From Fratercula arctica (Eukaryota > Chordata > Aves > Charadriiformes > Alcidae): a DNA stretch of 64,000 bases. The stretch lies in assembly GCA_947846985.1 (NCBI GenBank), contig CANTUZ010000001.1, positions 806,001 to 870,000 of the forward strand, given 5' to 3'. Shown here one piece after another: positions 37,586 to 49,695 of this stretch. How positions within the stretch are numbered: the first letter of the stretch is position 1; every line of letters begins with the position of its first letter. The notes under the pieces were generated by a model. That model was not told the origin of the DNA, made no database searches, and was given only the letters and a program-made list of their open reading frames with translations. The translations under genes were made by a program, and so were the position numbers.

Positions 37586-39440
37586 TCACTTCCTTAAGTG
37601 AAAGCAATCCCACGGATGGGTTTGCCTTTGCCCGAGGCAGGACTAACTCAGACTGTCTTCACCGACGTATTCTTCATGTGCACTACGGGGACTTATCCCC
37701 TTCTATGGTACGTGGAAGTTCTGATTGGTCAGGGCCAGCTCAATTATTAGATCCCCTGGTGTTAACTAGCCAGGTGGCCTTTGCTAAATGTGTATCCCAA
37801 TGTTTTAAGGTCCCACCCCCCATTGCTCTCAGTGTAGTTTTTAACAGCCCCTTGTATTGTTCGATCTTCCCGGAGGTGGGTGAATGGTAGGGGCTGTGAT
37901 ATACCCACTCAGTGCCATGCTCTTCGGCCCAGGTGTCTGAGAGTGTTCTGGAAACGAGTCCCATTGTCCGACTAGGTTCTCCCTGGGGTGCCATGTCATC
38001 ACAGGACTTGCTTTTCAAGGCCCAGGATAGTGTTCCGGGCAGCGGCATGGGGCACAGGGTATGTTTCCAGCCATCCAGTGGTTGCTTCCACCACTGTGAG
38101 CACATGGTCCTTACCTTGGGGGGTACATGTGAATGTGATATCGTCAATCTGCCAGGCCTCCCCATATTGATATTTCAACCATTGTCCTCCATACCAAAGA
38201 GGCTTCAAACGCTTGGCTTGTTTGATTGCAGCGCATGTTTCACATGCAGGGATAGCCTGTGCGGTAGCGTCCATGGTCAAGTCCACCCCTCGGTCACAAG
38301 CCCATCTCTATGTTGCATCTCTTCCTTGGTGGTCTCAGGTGTCATGGGCCCACGGAGCTATGAATAACTCACCCTTATGTTGCTAGTCAAGAACCACCTG
38401 AGCCACTTCAATCCTAGCAGCCCGATCCGCCTGCTGGTTGTTTTGATGTTCCTCAGTGGCCCAACTCCTGAGTACATGGGCATCTCTATGAGGTACTTTC
38501 CCAACCAGATTCTCTATGCGGGCAGCAATATCTTGCCACAATGGGGCAGCCCAGATGGGTTTGCCTCTGTGCTGCCGGTTGCCCTGCTTCCACTGCTGTA
38601 GCCACCCCCACAGAGCATTGGCCACAATCCGTGAGTCAGTGTAGACATAAAGTGCTGGCCATTTTTCTCGCTCGGCGATGTCCAAAGCCAGCTGAATGGC
38701 TTTCACCTCTGCAAACTGCCTCGATTCACCTTGTCCTTCACTGGCTTCTGCAACTTGTCGTGTAGCACTCCACACAGCAGCCTTCCACTTTCGATGCTTT
38801 CCCAGAATCCGGCAGGACCCATCAGTGAACAGGGCATATTTCTTCTCATTTTCTGGCAGTTTATTATATAGTGGGGCCTCTTCCGCACGCGTCATCTCCT
38901 CCTCTGGTGACATTCCAAAATCCTTGCCTTCTGGCCAGTCCATGATCACTTCCAGAATTCCTGGGCGACTGGGGTTTCCCCTTCGAGTTCGCTGTGTGAT
39001 CAGCGCAATCCACTTACTCCATGTAGCTTCAGTTGCATGATGCGTGGTGGGGACCCTTTCTTTGAACATCCAACCCAGAACCGGCAGTCGAGGTGCTAAG
39101 AGGAGCTCTGCTTCCGTACCAACCACTTCCGAAGCAGCTCAAATCCCTTCATACGCTGCCAATATCTCTTTTTTAGTTGGAATGTGGCGGGCCTCGGATC
39201 CTCTGTATCCCTGACTCCAAAACCTCAGGGGTCAACCTTGAGTCTCCCCCAGTGCTTCCTGCCAGAGGCTCCAGGTAGGGCCATTCTCCCCGGCTGCGGT
39301 GTAGAGCACATTTTTAAGATCTTGTCCTGCCCGGACTGGCGCCAGGGCCACTGCATGGACTACTTCCTGTTTAATTTCTTCAAAGGTTTGTCGTTGCTCA
39401 GGGCCCCATTTAAAATCGTTCTTCTTCCGGAAGAAGAAGC
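37586..39440 (-). pseudogene. ERV pol remnant, minus strand (RT end, RNase H, integrase)
   Basis: Read on the minus strand in order: the RT connection region (KWGPEQRQTFEEIKQEVVHA), an RNase H domain with YALFTDGS, ALYVYTDSRIVANALW and a later Asp, then an integrase core (EAWQIDDITF ... SGKIEQYKGLLK) and C-terminus. Stops and frame changes separate the pieces at about 39160, 38300 and 37740. No gag, protease, env or LTR is attached. The ...YKGLLK... form suggests an ERV-L-like group, but that is a guess. It is an old, inactive copy. Confidence 0.82.
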
Positions 39441-39484
39441 AGCAACATACTTTGCAGCTGCTTTTTCTTAGTATTCCGATAGCC

Positions 39485-41340
39485 AGAATCTGTTTGCATT
39501 TATGGGGAAAGGCCAACAACTAATGTGGGCCCATTTGCCTAAAGATGACTTGGAAGACGCTGTATTACCTGGAGGTTCTCTACTTGTACGATGTGTAGAT
39601 GATTTGTTACTTGCTAGTAAGACACGTGAAGATGTGTGAAGCTTGAGCAGTAAGAAAGACAAAGATTAGTAGACCCAGAGTGGGTCCGGCCGATTGTGGA
39701 AGTGCCTCGACTGGTAAGAAAGAAACGACTGGGAGCATTTTTAGGCACAGTAAGGTACTGCAGACCCTGGATGCCGGGGCCAGGAGCGCTGAGTAAGCCG
39801 TTGAGAGAAGCTACCAAGGCAGAGGAACTGGCACCTGTAGGGTGGGGTCCAGAGAGTGAAAAGGCTTTCCAAGCCGTAAAAGGAGCTTTAGCTTCTGCTC
39901 TGGCACTGGGACTGATGGATTACTCCAAGCCCTTTGAACTGTTTGTACATGGGAACGAAGGAGTAGGCAGCGGAGTCCTTACTCAACAGTGAGGTCCACA
40001 CCGTTGCCCTGTGGGTTATTACTCAGCTCACCCGGATCCTGTCGCGGCAGGGAATAATTCCTGGGTTAGAGCGGTAGCAGCAGCAGCGACTATCCTAGAA
40101 AAAAGCAGCCCATGAGTCCTGGGTCAGCCGACAACCGTGTGTGTCCCGTGTGAAGTAGAACTACTTCTTAAGCAACGTGCTACACAAGCACTGTCCCCAC
40201 AAGGAGTGCTTCAGTACGAATTAACCGTTTTAAATGCAGTTAATATTACCTTAAAAAGATGTCGTGTTCTGAACCCAGCAACTTTACTGCCTGAGCCGCA
40301 TCATGGTTGTGCTGAGGCAGTGTTGCACTCCAGCCACCTGCGGGAAGATCTGCAGGATGAGCCTCTAGAGAACTGGGATCTAACCCTTTTCAGCCATGGA
40401 TGGCCATACTGTGTGACTGGAAAAGGACACAGGGGCTGTGCAGTGGTGAGAAACTTAGAAGTACGTGAAGCAGAACCTCTAGAACCCTCGGGGAGTGCCC
40501 AAGGGGCTGAATTAACTGCATTAGCAAGAGCAGCCTGGTGGGGATGGAATCAGTGGGTAACTGTTTATGCTGATTCTAAAAAGGCTTTTGGAGTGTGTCA
40601 TGCCACAGGTATGGCATGGAAAGAACGAGGGTTCCTTACCTGGGCAGGAAAGAGTATTTCGAAAGGAACTGAAACCCGAATGCCGCTGGAAGCTACTGAG
40701 CTGCCAAGGGCAATCACTGCAGTGCACTCTCCAGCTCATAGCAAAGGCTCCAGCAAAACTGAAAGAAAGAATGAAGTGGCAGAGAAAGCAGCTAAAGCCG
40801 CTGCCTGCCAACCTGTGCATGAGCGTACCACCAAAACAACTCCCTCTGCTGATGATCGGCCGCATATCAATAATCCAGCCCAAACACATGCAGAGGTTAC
40901 TCAGGAAGAACGGACTCGACGGGAAAGTCAGGACGCTGTGGAAGATGAAACTGGAATTTGGACTACTGGGGGAAACCTCGTGTTACCAAGAAAATACTCA
41001 ATGGCTTTGGCTAGGCGGTTTTGTGATAAAACACATGGAGGGATGACAATTTTTAACCAGATGATTGAGAAAATGTGGACAGCCCCCAGAAGACATATGG
41101 CAGTAAAGGGGATTGTGAGTTCTTGTCCCACATGTTGGAAGTTTTCCGGTGCAAAACCCAAGCAGGAGGCTGGAGGGCGACCATGGTCATACTTCCCATT
41201 CCAAAGACTGCAGATGGGGTATGCTGATGTGCCTCCAGTGAGAGGCGTTAAGCACCTGCTGGTAATCATGGATCAACCCTCAGGATGAGCAGAAGCTTTT
41301 CCTACCAGGAAAGCTGATCCCCCACGAGTGGTCAAAGCAC
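39485..41340 (+). pseudogene. ERV pol remnant, plus strand (RT, RNase H, integrase zinc region)
   Basis: In forward order: an RT fragment with the active-site box read as CVDDLLLAS, a thumb/connection region (FLGTVRYCRPWMPGPGALS), an RNase H region (LTLFSHGWPYC, TVYADSKKAFGV), then an integrase zinc-binding-like segment (CDKTHGG ... SSCPTCWKF). In-frame stops at about 39640, 39990 and 40112 break it. It resembles gammaretrovirus-type (ERV1) pol and so differs from the minus-strand remnant that abuts it head to head near 39440-39485. Inactive. Confidence 0.82.
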
Positions 41341-41429
41341 TTTTGTGGGAAATCATTCCCAGATACTGAATGAAATGAAACCAGAGAATCAGATAGGTGT
41401 TGTCATTTTTCAGCAGGAATACTAAATAA

Positions 41430-41775
41430 TATTCAGTCTGGAGAAGAGAAGGCTCCAGGGAGACCTTGGAGCCCCTTCCAGTCCCTCAAGGGGCTCCAGG
41501 AAAGCTGGGGAGGGACTCTGGATGAGGGAGGGGAGCCATGGGATGAGGGGGAAGGGTTTTCCATTACAAGAGGGGAGACTGAGCTGAGATCTGAGGCAGA
41601 AGTTCTTGGCTGTGAGGGTGGTGAGCCCCTGGCGCAGGTTGCCCAGAGAAGCTGTGGCTGCCCCATGCCTGGAGGGGTTCAAGGCCAGGTTGGATGGGGC
41701 TTGGAGCAAGCTGGTGTGGTGGGAGGTGTCCCTGCCCAGGGCAGGGGGTGGCACTGGGTGAGCCCACCCAAACCA
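41430..41775 (+). mobile_element. CR1 LINE 3' end, long unit 1
   Basis: A forward element from 'cagtctggagaagagaaggc' to 'gggcagggggtggcactggg'. The terminal repeat is lost into the following pyrimidine microsatellite. The duplicate is at 49791-50125. Confidence 0.85.
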
Positions 41776-41796
41776 TTCCCTGAAGGAGTGGGGCCC

Positions 41797-41905
41797 TTCT
41801 CCTTTCTCCTTTCTCCTTCCCCTCTTGTTCCCCTCCTTCTCCTTCTCCTTCTCCTTCTCCTTCTCCTTCTCCTTCTCCTTCTCTCCTTCTCCTTCTCCCT
41901 CCCCT
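41797..41905 (+). repeat. CCTTCT/TTCTCC microsatellite, long unit 1
   Basis: A pyrimidine-only hexamer repeat with one interruption near 41880. The partner at 50151-50268 has more units, so it is a length polymorphism between duplicates. Confidence 0.92.
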
Positions 41906-42420
41906 CTGGTTATGGTTTGAAAAACCCACCACAATTTATTGTCCTTTCAACAACTACTCTCTCACCTGATGACCCCTCCCCACCCAGGAAGGGGAATTGG
42001 GAAAAACAAGGAAACATGAGGGTTGAAATAGAAATAGATTTAATAGGATAACACTAAATAATTAACATTAACAATGCTAAAGAAGCCGTATCAATCCCGA
42101 TATCAATATAAAATACACAAGGACGATATCCAGCCCATTCCATCAGCAGGAAGCCGTGCACTCCCAGCAGGGGACAGCCAATGGGGGACAGCGCGAGCGC
42201 TGCGGCTCTGGGAGGAAGGGAAGGGCTCAGGGTTCCGGCACCGCGGCAAGGAGTTCTCTGGACCACCGCCATCAAGGGAGAGAGAGACTCCACAGCAAAC
42301 TTTGTACTTTATGTTGAATGTGCTGTTTGTGGTATGAAATAATCCTGTTGGCAGCTTGGGTCAAGTGCCCTCCTTGTCTTGCTCTTCCTCGTCCTCTGCT
42401 GAGTGTCACCAAGGCGGGCT
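41906..42420. other. Unassigned sequence upstream of copy D promoter, possibly ERV/LTR-derived
   Basis: AT-rich then GC-rich. It contains 'aaataattaacattaacaat' and a stretch around 41950-42050 that I associate with ERV 3' regions. No ORF is supported and no LTR ends were found. The duplicate is at 50269-50780. Confidence 0.35.
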
Positions 42421-42432
42421 CTGACTGCCCCA

Positions 42433-42510
42433 TGATGTCACAAAGGAGGGCTCTGACTGCCCCATGATGTCATAAAGGGGGGGATGTGCCCCCCTGCCAC
42501 ACTATAAAAG
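42433..42510 (+). promoter_or_regulatory. Copy D core promoter: tandem CRE-like sites and TATA box
   Basis: TGATGTCA occurs at 42433-42440 and 42465-42472 inside a 32-bp direct repeat ('gctctgactgccccatgatg'). TATAAAAG follows at 42503-42510. The coding ATG is at 42700, leaving a 5' UTR of about 165 bases. A CRE-type site this close to TATA is common in CREB/CREM-driven genes, including spermatid genes; tissue use here is inference. Confidence 0.7.
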
Positions 42511-42699
42511 GGGGACGCGGTCCCATTGGAGCCGTCAGCGGATACTGGGCACCACAGTCTGGCACTGTCTGGGCAGACTGCAGCCTCGGCCAGCAGTCTT
42601 GCGGGTCCCGTCACTGGGGACCCAGGAGGGCACTGGGGATCTGCATCACGGTTCTGTGCTGGTGACTCGGGGCACCGCAGCCAAACCGGAGTCGGAGCC

Positions 42700-44502
42700 A
42701 TGGGGCACTCTGACACCGTGCCTCACCTGGGCCCTCTCCTCCTCATCTTGATGCTGCTCAGTGTGTTCTCCTCTGTGCTGCAGAGCAAGCGGCTTCAGGT
42801 AGGTGACTGTTGCACCACACTGTGCTGCACCGCACTGTGCTGCCGCATGGGGTGGCGAGGGATGGCATGGGGTAGCGTGGGGGGCTGTGGTGTGGGACTG
42901 GGAGGTGCTCCCGTCTCACCCAGCCCCTGGGGACCTTGCAGAAGTGGTGGAAGAAGAAGAAGAAGAACCATCAGAGAAGCAAGACAAGAGCCCAGCCAGA
43001 GCAGCAGAGCGGTGAGTGGCCCCAGCACCGAGCACCCTGCAAACGGCCGACAGCCCACGGCAGCCCTGAGCCGGGGCTGTGCCGGGGGCTGTCAGCGGCT
43101 CACTCTGTCTCCTCCCTCCGCAGCTTCTCAGCCAGTGGATGGAGGAGTGAAGAAATGCAGGCCCAAGCAGGAGAAGCGGTGAGTGTGGGGGAGACCCGAG
43201 ATGCTGCCCCAGACGCTCACCCCGTGCCCTGCCCCTGCCTGCGCTGGGCGGCCCTGCCTGCCAGCCGACGGGGAGTGCTGCCCGCGGGTCCCGCTGGGGT
43301 CCGGGGTGCAGCGGGGTCTTTTTCTCCTCCTCTGCAGGGCGAGCGTGGAGGCCTCGAGCAGGAAGCACCTCTCCCCACGGGCCCCGCTGGCCACCATGGA
43401 CGCTGTGCCAGACAGAGGCTCCTCTTCCTTCAACTCCCTCTACTCCTTCCCGCAGCCCTGGCCTGGTGCGATGGCGGAGCTGGCAGCGCTCAACCGCCCA
43501 GAACCCTGCCGTCCCCCCGGGGCTGTCAATGGGAGGGTTGGGGAGCCAGGGCCAGCCCTCTGCCAGGAGACCCCACTGGAACTGCCGACAAGGAGCAAGC
43601 AAGAGCCGGTCCCCAGGGAAAGCAGGGACAGGGCGCAGAGCCCTGTGGACACGGAGCCTTCACCCTGCAGCCCCCCAGCCATGGCCATGGACCAAGGGGA
43701 GCTGATCGCAGGGCTCCGCCGCTCTTTCGAGGCCACCCAGGAGATGGCCAGGCAGTGCTATGAGATGCTGAAGGTGCTGCAGGCCTATTGGCAAGGGGCA
43801 GCGGGGGCCTGTGGTCAGAACCTCCCCGGGGAGCCCTTCCATCCCCTGGGCAGGATGGAGGCGCAGGAGCAGCTGGGGGCCACAGTGAAGCCCCAGCACC
43901 TGGGAGTGGAGCAGCCGCGTGTGGATGAGAACATGGTTGAGGCTGAAGATGGGGACAAGGAGAAGGACATGAGACCAGACAGAAGTGTGAAGGAGAAGCA
44001 AAGGAGCAGCCCTGTGGAGCTCGGCAGGGGGAGCCTGGAGGAAGTGAAGAGAAACAGCAATGTGGCGTCAGGCAAGAACAACTCCATGGGGCCAAGCACC
44101 CGCAGCCCCCCAGGCTCGGGCAGGAGCACCGCCATGGATGTGGAAGGGAGGAGGGACAGGGAACAGAGCCCCGTGAACGTGGAGCTGCCCCCCAGCAGTG
44201 CCCTAGCTGAGGCCACAGACAACAGGGAGCTCTACTTGGACCTCTTGTATGCTTTCAAGTCCTGGGAGGAGAGGCAGCAGGACGGCGAGCTCTACTTGGA
44301 CCTCTTGTACGCTTTCAAGACCTGGGAGGAGAGGCAGCAGCGCGGCAAGCCCATGGACACGGAGTGTGACCAGGCATCCCCAGGGCTGTGCCCGGTAGGA
44401 TGGTGCCCATGTCAGTGCTGCATCTGGCTCTGGCACCGCCTGAAGGACTGGTGGAGACGCTGCTGCCGGCCCCGCCGCGTCCGCTTCAGTAATTCCCCCT
44501 AA
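42700..44502 (+). CDS. Array gene copy D: unknown protein with N-terminal hydrophobic segment
   Basis: Exons are 42700-42798, 42942-43011, 43124-43178 and 43338-44502, together 462 residues. Residues 10-27 are hydrophobic (GPLLLILMLLSVFSSVL) and are followed by a strongly basic exon-2 stretch (KWWKKKKK). By the positive-inside rule this suggests a membrane anchor with a cytosolic tail; a cleaved signal peptide is the alternative. Residues 170-216 and 346-391 are two diverged copies of a module (RDRAQSP ... MDQGELIAGLRRSFEATQE; RDREQSP ... TDNRELYLDLLYAFKSWEE). Its helical half is repeated a third time at 390-409, through a 60-bp duplication not present in A-C. Residues 426-455 are rich in Cys, Trp and Arg. 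AATAAA is at 44555. I recognise no family. Confidence 0.75.
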
Positions 44503-44554
44503 TGGCCGGGAAGCGTGGGGCCGGGAACGCCCTGGGGTGCCCTTCTTATGAACC

Positions 44555-44560
44555 AATAAA
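44555..44560 (+). terminator. Copy D poly(A) signal
   Basis: AATAAA 52 bases after the stop. The same signal in the same context follows copies A (31642), B (33927), C (36202) and E (52916), with a GT-rich stretch after it. Confidence 0.8.
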
Positions 44561-45693
44561 AAAGTCAATATTTTCTCTGTCCCTGTGACTGTCAGCAGAT
44601 CAATTTTGTCCCTTGACAGGAGCAGAGAATCAGTTTTGTGTAACGACAACAGTATGTGCTACAGTCATCCCAACTCTCCCGTGGAGCTGCGGGGGCCCTT
44701 GTGTCTTGCACCCCATCCTAAGAGACGGACAACTTCTATTACCGTTAGAAGATGCTGCGCCCTCAGCTCATGCCATGATCTTATTTGACATATCGGAAAT
44801 TATCCCAGGTACGAGAGTAGATCCAAAGACGATTTCTAGAAAGCTTTGCAGATCCCTGCTGTTCATTGGAAGCTCTGCAGTGCACGAGAACTTAAAGAGC
44901 GCTGTCAGCAACCATCAGGCCGTGTGCTTCCCTCAGGCGTGCAAAGACCGGATGCTCATTGACACGGGTCAAGGCTGTTGCACACCTTTGGTGGCACATC
45001 CTCCGTGACACCAAAGGGCTGTGCCATGGGCACCAGTTAATTTACATCTGCTGTAGACGTTTGTGTATTGCCAAAAGGGAGCAGAACCATGAGTGCAGGC
45101 AGACGCAGGCTACAGCTCTGCAAGCAAACAGGGTGCACGTACTCTTCTCCTCGTAACGCAGATTGCCCTGCAAAAGGGTGGGCTTCAGAAAAATTTGAAA
45201 GGATAAGAAAGTTACTAGTTACTAAATGTGAACATGTCTAACTAGAACATGGCTAAAGCTTGACCCTCTGTCAGAGCAGTCTCTCAGGGCAGGGGAGATG
45301 GTGTGTGGTGCTGGATTCCTGCATGCTGTATGCAGAGCTCGCGGCTGGTGTAGCTGGTGCGGACCCTGCCCAAGTTCCACAGGTTGAAGATGTCAATCTT
45401 GAGGAAGTTGCTGGGCGCCAGTTGCTGAGGTTAGGTGTGATCCCATCACTGCTGCGCTTTCCTCAGGTTCATCAAAGCCGATCTGTCATTGTTTTGGGTG
45501 ATTCTTACTGGAGTACCGTTGGTATGGCATCTAGCAATTCTAATAATGATGACATGGAGTGGCAGGGCTATTTAGCAATTAACATCATACAATTTGATTC
45601 ATTGGCTAGTCTCACCCACAGTCAGATCCCCATGAGGTGCACACCAGAGCTCCCCATCCTTCTGCATCACCCGCCAAGTGCCCCCAGGGCCAT

Positions 45694-45938
45694 AGAGAAT
45701 CATAGAATGGGTTTGGTTGGAAAGGACCTTTAAAGGCCATCTAGTCCAACCCCTCTGCAGTGAGCAGGGACATCTTCCACTAGATCAGGTTGCTCAGAGC
45801 CTCATCAAGCCTGGCCTTGAATGTCTCCAGGGATGGGGCCTCCACCACCTCTCTGGGCAACCTGTGCCAGCGTCTCACCACCCTCAGTGTAAAGAACTCC
45901 TTTCTAATGCCTAATCTAAACCTGCCCTGCTCTGGTTC
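45694..45938 (-). mobile_element. CR1 LINE 3' end (reverse), long unit 2
   Basis: The duplicate of 37341-37585 at offset 8353, with a few single-base differences. Confidence 0.9.
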
Positions 45939-47793
45939 TCACTTCCTTAAGTGAAAGCAATCCCACGGATGGGTTTGCCTTTGCCCGAGGCAGGACTAAC
46001 CCAGACTGTCTTCACCGACGTATTCTTCATGTGCGCTACGGGGACTTATCCCCTTCTATGGTACGTGGAAGTTCTGATTGGTCAGGGCCAGCTCAATTAT
46101 TAGATCCCCTGGTGTTAACTAGCCAGGTGGCCTTTGCTAAATGTGTATCCCAATGTTTTAAGGTCCCACCCCCCATTGCTCTCAGTGTAGTTTTTAACAG
46201 CCCCTTGTATTGTTCGATCTTCCCGGAGGTGGGTGAATGGTAGGGGCTGTGATATACCCACTCAGTGCCATGCTCTTCGGCCCAGGTGTCTGAGAGTGTT
46301 CTGGAAACGAGTCCCATTGTCCGACTAGGTTCTCCCTGGGGTGCCATGTCATCACAGGACTTGCTTTTCAAGGCCCAGGATAGTGTTCCGGGCAGCGGCA
46401 TGGGGCACAGGGTATGTTTCCAGCCATCCAGTGGTTGCTTCCACCACTGTGAGCACATGGTCCTTACCTTGGGGGGTACATGTGAATGTGATATCGTCAA
46501 TCTGCCAGGCCTCCCCATATTGATATTTCAACCATTGTCCTCCATACCAAAGAGGCTTCAAACGCTTGGCTTGTTTGATTGCAGCGCATGTTTCACATGC
46601 AGGGATAGCCTGTGCGGTAGCGTCCATGGTCAAGTCCACCCCTCGGTCACAAGCCCATCTCTATGTTGCATCTCTTCCTTGGTGGTCTCAGGTGTCATGG
46701 GCCCACGGAGCTATGAATAACTCACCCTTATGTTGCTAGTCAAGAACCACCTGAGCCACTTCAATCCTAGCAGCCCGATCCGCCTGCTGGTTGTTTTGAT
46801 GTTCCTCAGTGGCCCAACTCCTGAGTACATGGGCATCTCTATGAGGTACTTTCCCAACCAGATTCTCTATGCGGGCAGCAATATCTTGCCACAATGGGGC
46901 AGCCCAGATGGGTTTGCCTCTGTGCTGCCGGTTGCCCTGCTTCCACTGCTGTAGCCACCCCCACAGAGCATTGGCCACAATCCGTGAGTCAGTGTAGACA
47001 TAAAGTGCTGGCCATTTTTCTCGCTCGGCGATGTCCAAAGCCAGCTGAATGGCTTTCACCTCTGCAAACTGCCTCGATTCACCTTGTCCTTCACTGGCTT
47101 CTGCAACTTGTCGTGTAGCACTCCACACAGCAGCCTTCCACTTTCGATGCTTTCCCAGAATCCGGCAGGACCCATCAGTGAACAGGGCATATTTCTTCTC
47201 ATTTTCTGGCAGTTTATTATATAGTGGGGCCTCTTCCGCACGCGTCATCTCCTCCTCTGGTGACATTCCAAAATCCTTGCCTTCTGGCCAGTCCATGATC
47301 ACTTCCAGAATTCCTGGGCGACTGGGGTTTCCCCTTCGAGTTCGCTGTGTGATCAGCGCAATCCACTTACTCCATGTAGCTTCAGTTGCATGATGCGTGG
47401 TGGGGACCCTTTCTTTGAACATCCAACCCAGAACCGGCAGTCGAGGTGCTAAGAGGAGCTCTGCTTCCGTACCAACCACTTCCGAAGCAGCTCAAATCCC
47501 TTCATACGCTGCCAATATCTCTTTTTTAGTTGGAATGTGGCGGGCCTCGGATCCTCTGTATCCCTGACTCCAAAACCTCAGGGGTCAACCTTGAGTCTCC
47601 CCCAGTGCTTCCTGCCAGAGGCTCCAGGTAGGGCCATTCTCCCCGGCTGCGGTGTAGAGCACATTTTTAAGATCTTGTCCTGCCCGGACTGGCGCCAGGG
47701 CCACTGCATGGACTACTTCCTGTTTAATTTCTTCAAAGGTTTGTCGTTGCTCAGGGCCCCATTTAAAATCGTTCTTCTTCCGGAAGAAGAAGC
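45939..47793 (-). pseudogene. ERV pol remnant, minus strand, second copy
   Basis: The duplicate of 37586-39440 with the same breaks in RNase H and integrase. Both copies arose by duplication of the long unit, not by independent integration. Confidence 0.82.
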
Positions 47794-47837
47794 AGCAACA
47801 TACTTTGCAGCTGCTTTTTCTTAGTATTCCGATAGCC

Positions 47838-49695
47838 AGAATCTGTTTGCATTTATGGGGAAAGGCCAACAACTAATGTGGGCCCATTTGCCTAAAGATG
47901 ACTTGGAAGACGCTGTATTACCTGGAGGTTCTCTACTTGTACGATGTGTAGATGATTTGTTACTTGCTAGTAAGACACGTGAAGATGTGTGAAGCTTGAG
48001 CAGTAAGAAAGACAAAGATTAGTAGACCCAGAGTGGGTCCGGCCGATTGTGGAAGTGCCTCGACTGGTAAGAAAGAAACGACTGGGAGCATTTTTAGGCA
48101 CAGTAAGGTACTGCAGACCCTGGACGCCGGGGCCAGGAGCGCTGAGTAAGCCGTTGAGAGAAGCTACCAAGGCAGAGGAACTGGCACCTGTAGGGTGGGG
48201 TCCAGAGAGTGAAAAGGCTTTCCAAGCCGTAAAAGGAGCTTTAGCTTCTGCTCTGGCACTGGGACTGATGGATTACTCCAAGCCCTTTGAACTGTTTGTA
48301 CATGGGAACGAAGGAGTAGGCAGCGGAGTCCTTACTCAACAGTGAGGTCCACACCGTTGCCCTGTGGGTTATTACTCAGCTCACCCGGATCCTGTCGCGG
48401 CAGGGAATAATTCCTGGGTTAGAGCGGTAGCAGCAGCAGCGACTATCCTAGAAAAAAGCAGCCCATGAGTCCTGGGTCAGCCGACAACCGTGTGTGTCCC
48501 GTGTGAAGTAGAACTACTTCTTAAGCAACGTGCTACACAAGCACTGTCCCCACAAGGAGTGCTTCAGTACGAATTAACCGTTTTAAATGCAGTTAATATT
48601 ACCTTAAAAAGATGTCGTGTTCTGAACCCAGCAACTTTACTGCCTGAGCCGCATCATGGTTGTGCTGAGGCAGTGTTGCACTCCAGCCACCTGCGGGAAG
48701 ATCTGCAGGATGAGCCTCTAGAGAACTGGGATCTAACCCTTTTCAGCCATGGATGGCCATACTGTGTGACTGGAAAAGGACACAGGGGCTGTGCAGTGGT
48801 GAGAAACTTAGAAGTACGTGAAGCAGAACCTCTAGAACCCTCGGGGAGTGCCCAAGGGGCTGAATTAACTGCATTAGCAAGAGCAGCCTGGTGGGGATGG
48901 AATCAGTGGGTAACTGTTTATGCTGATTCTAAAAAGGCTTTTGGAGTGTGTCATGCCACAGGTATGGCATGGAAAGAACGAGGGTTCCTTACCTGGGCAG
49001 GAAAGAGTATTTCGAAAGGAACTGAAACCCGAATGCCGCTGGAAGCTACTGAGCTGCCAAGGGCAATCACTGCAGTGCACTCTCCAGCTCATAGCAAAGG
49101 CTCCAGCAAAACTGAAAGAAAGAATGAAGTGGCAGAGAAAGCAGCTAAAGCCGCTGCCTGCCAACCTGTGCATGAGCGTACCACCAAAACAACTCCCTCT
49201 GCTGATGATCGGCCGCATATATCAATAATCCAGCCCAAACACATGCAGAGGTTACTCAGGAAGAACGGACTCGACGGGAAAGTCAGGACGCCGTGGAAGA
49301 TGAAACTGGAATTTGGACTACTGGGGGAAACCTCGTGTTACCAAGAAAATACTCAATGGCTTTGGCTAGGCGGTTTTGTGATAAAACACATGGAGGGATG
49401 ACAATTTTTAACCAGATGATTGAGAAAATGTGGACAGCCCCCAGAAGACATATGGCAGTAAAGGGGATTGTGAGTTCTTGTCCCACATGTTGGAAGTTTT
49501 CCGGTGCAAAACCCAAGCAGGAGGCTGGAGGGCGACCATGGTCATACTTCCCATTCCAAAGACTGCAGATGGGGTATGCTGACGTGCCTCCAGTGAGAGG
49601 CGTTAAGCACCTGCTGGTAATCATGGATCAACCCTCAGGATGAGCAGAAGCTTTTCCTACCAGGAAAGCTGATCCCCCACGAGTGGTCAAAGCAC
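47838..49695 (+). pseudogene. ERV pol remnant, plus strand, second copy
   Basis: The duplicate of 39485-41340. A 2-bp 'at' insertion near 49217 adds a frameshift after RNase H that is absent from the first copy. This shows continuing decay after duplication. Confidence 0.82.

Larger units (their letters stand above)
36150..44502 (+). repeat. Long array unit 1 (about 8.35 kb, ending with copy D)
   Basis: Runs from the end of copy C to the end of copy D. It contains the spacer, unassigned sequence, CR1, two opposed ERV pol remnants, a second CR1, a CCTTCT microsatellite, the gene promoter and copy D. It is nearly identical to 44503-52863. Differences include a 2-bp insertion near 49217, microsatellite length and scattered single bases. 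Confidence 0.95.

Noticed and set aside
43183..44502. An unspliced 439-codon frame as the true product of copy D
   Set aside because: Its first 50 or so codons are intron 3. The spliced model joins four exons with consensus borders in all copies and adds the conserved hydrophobic and basic exons.
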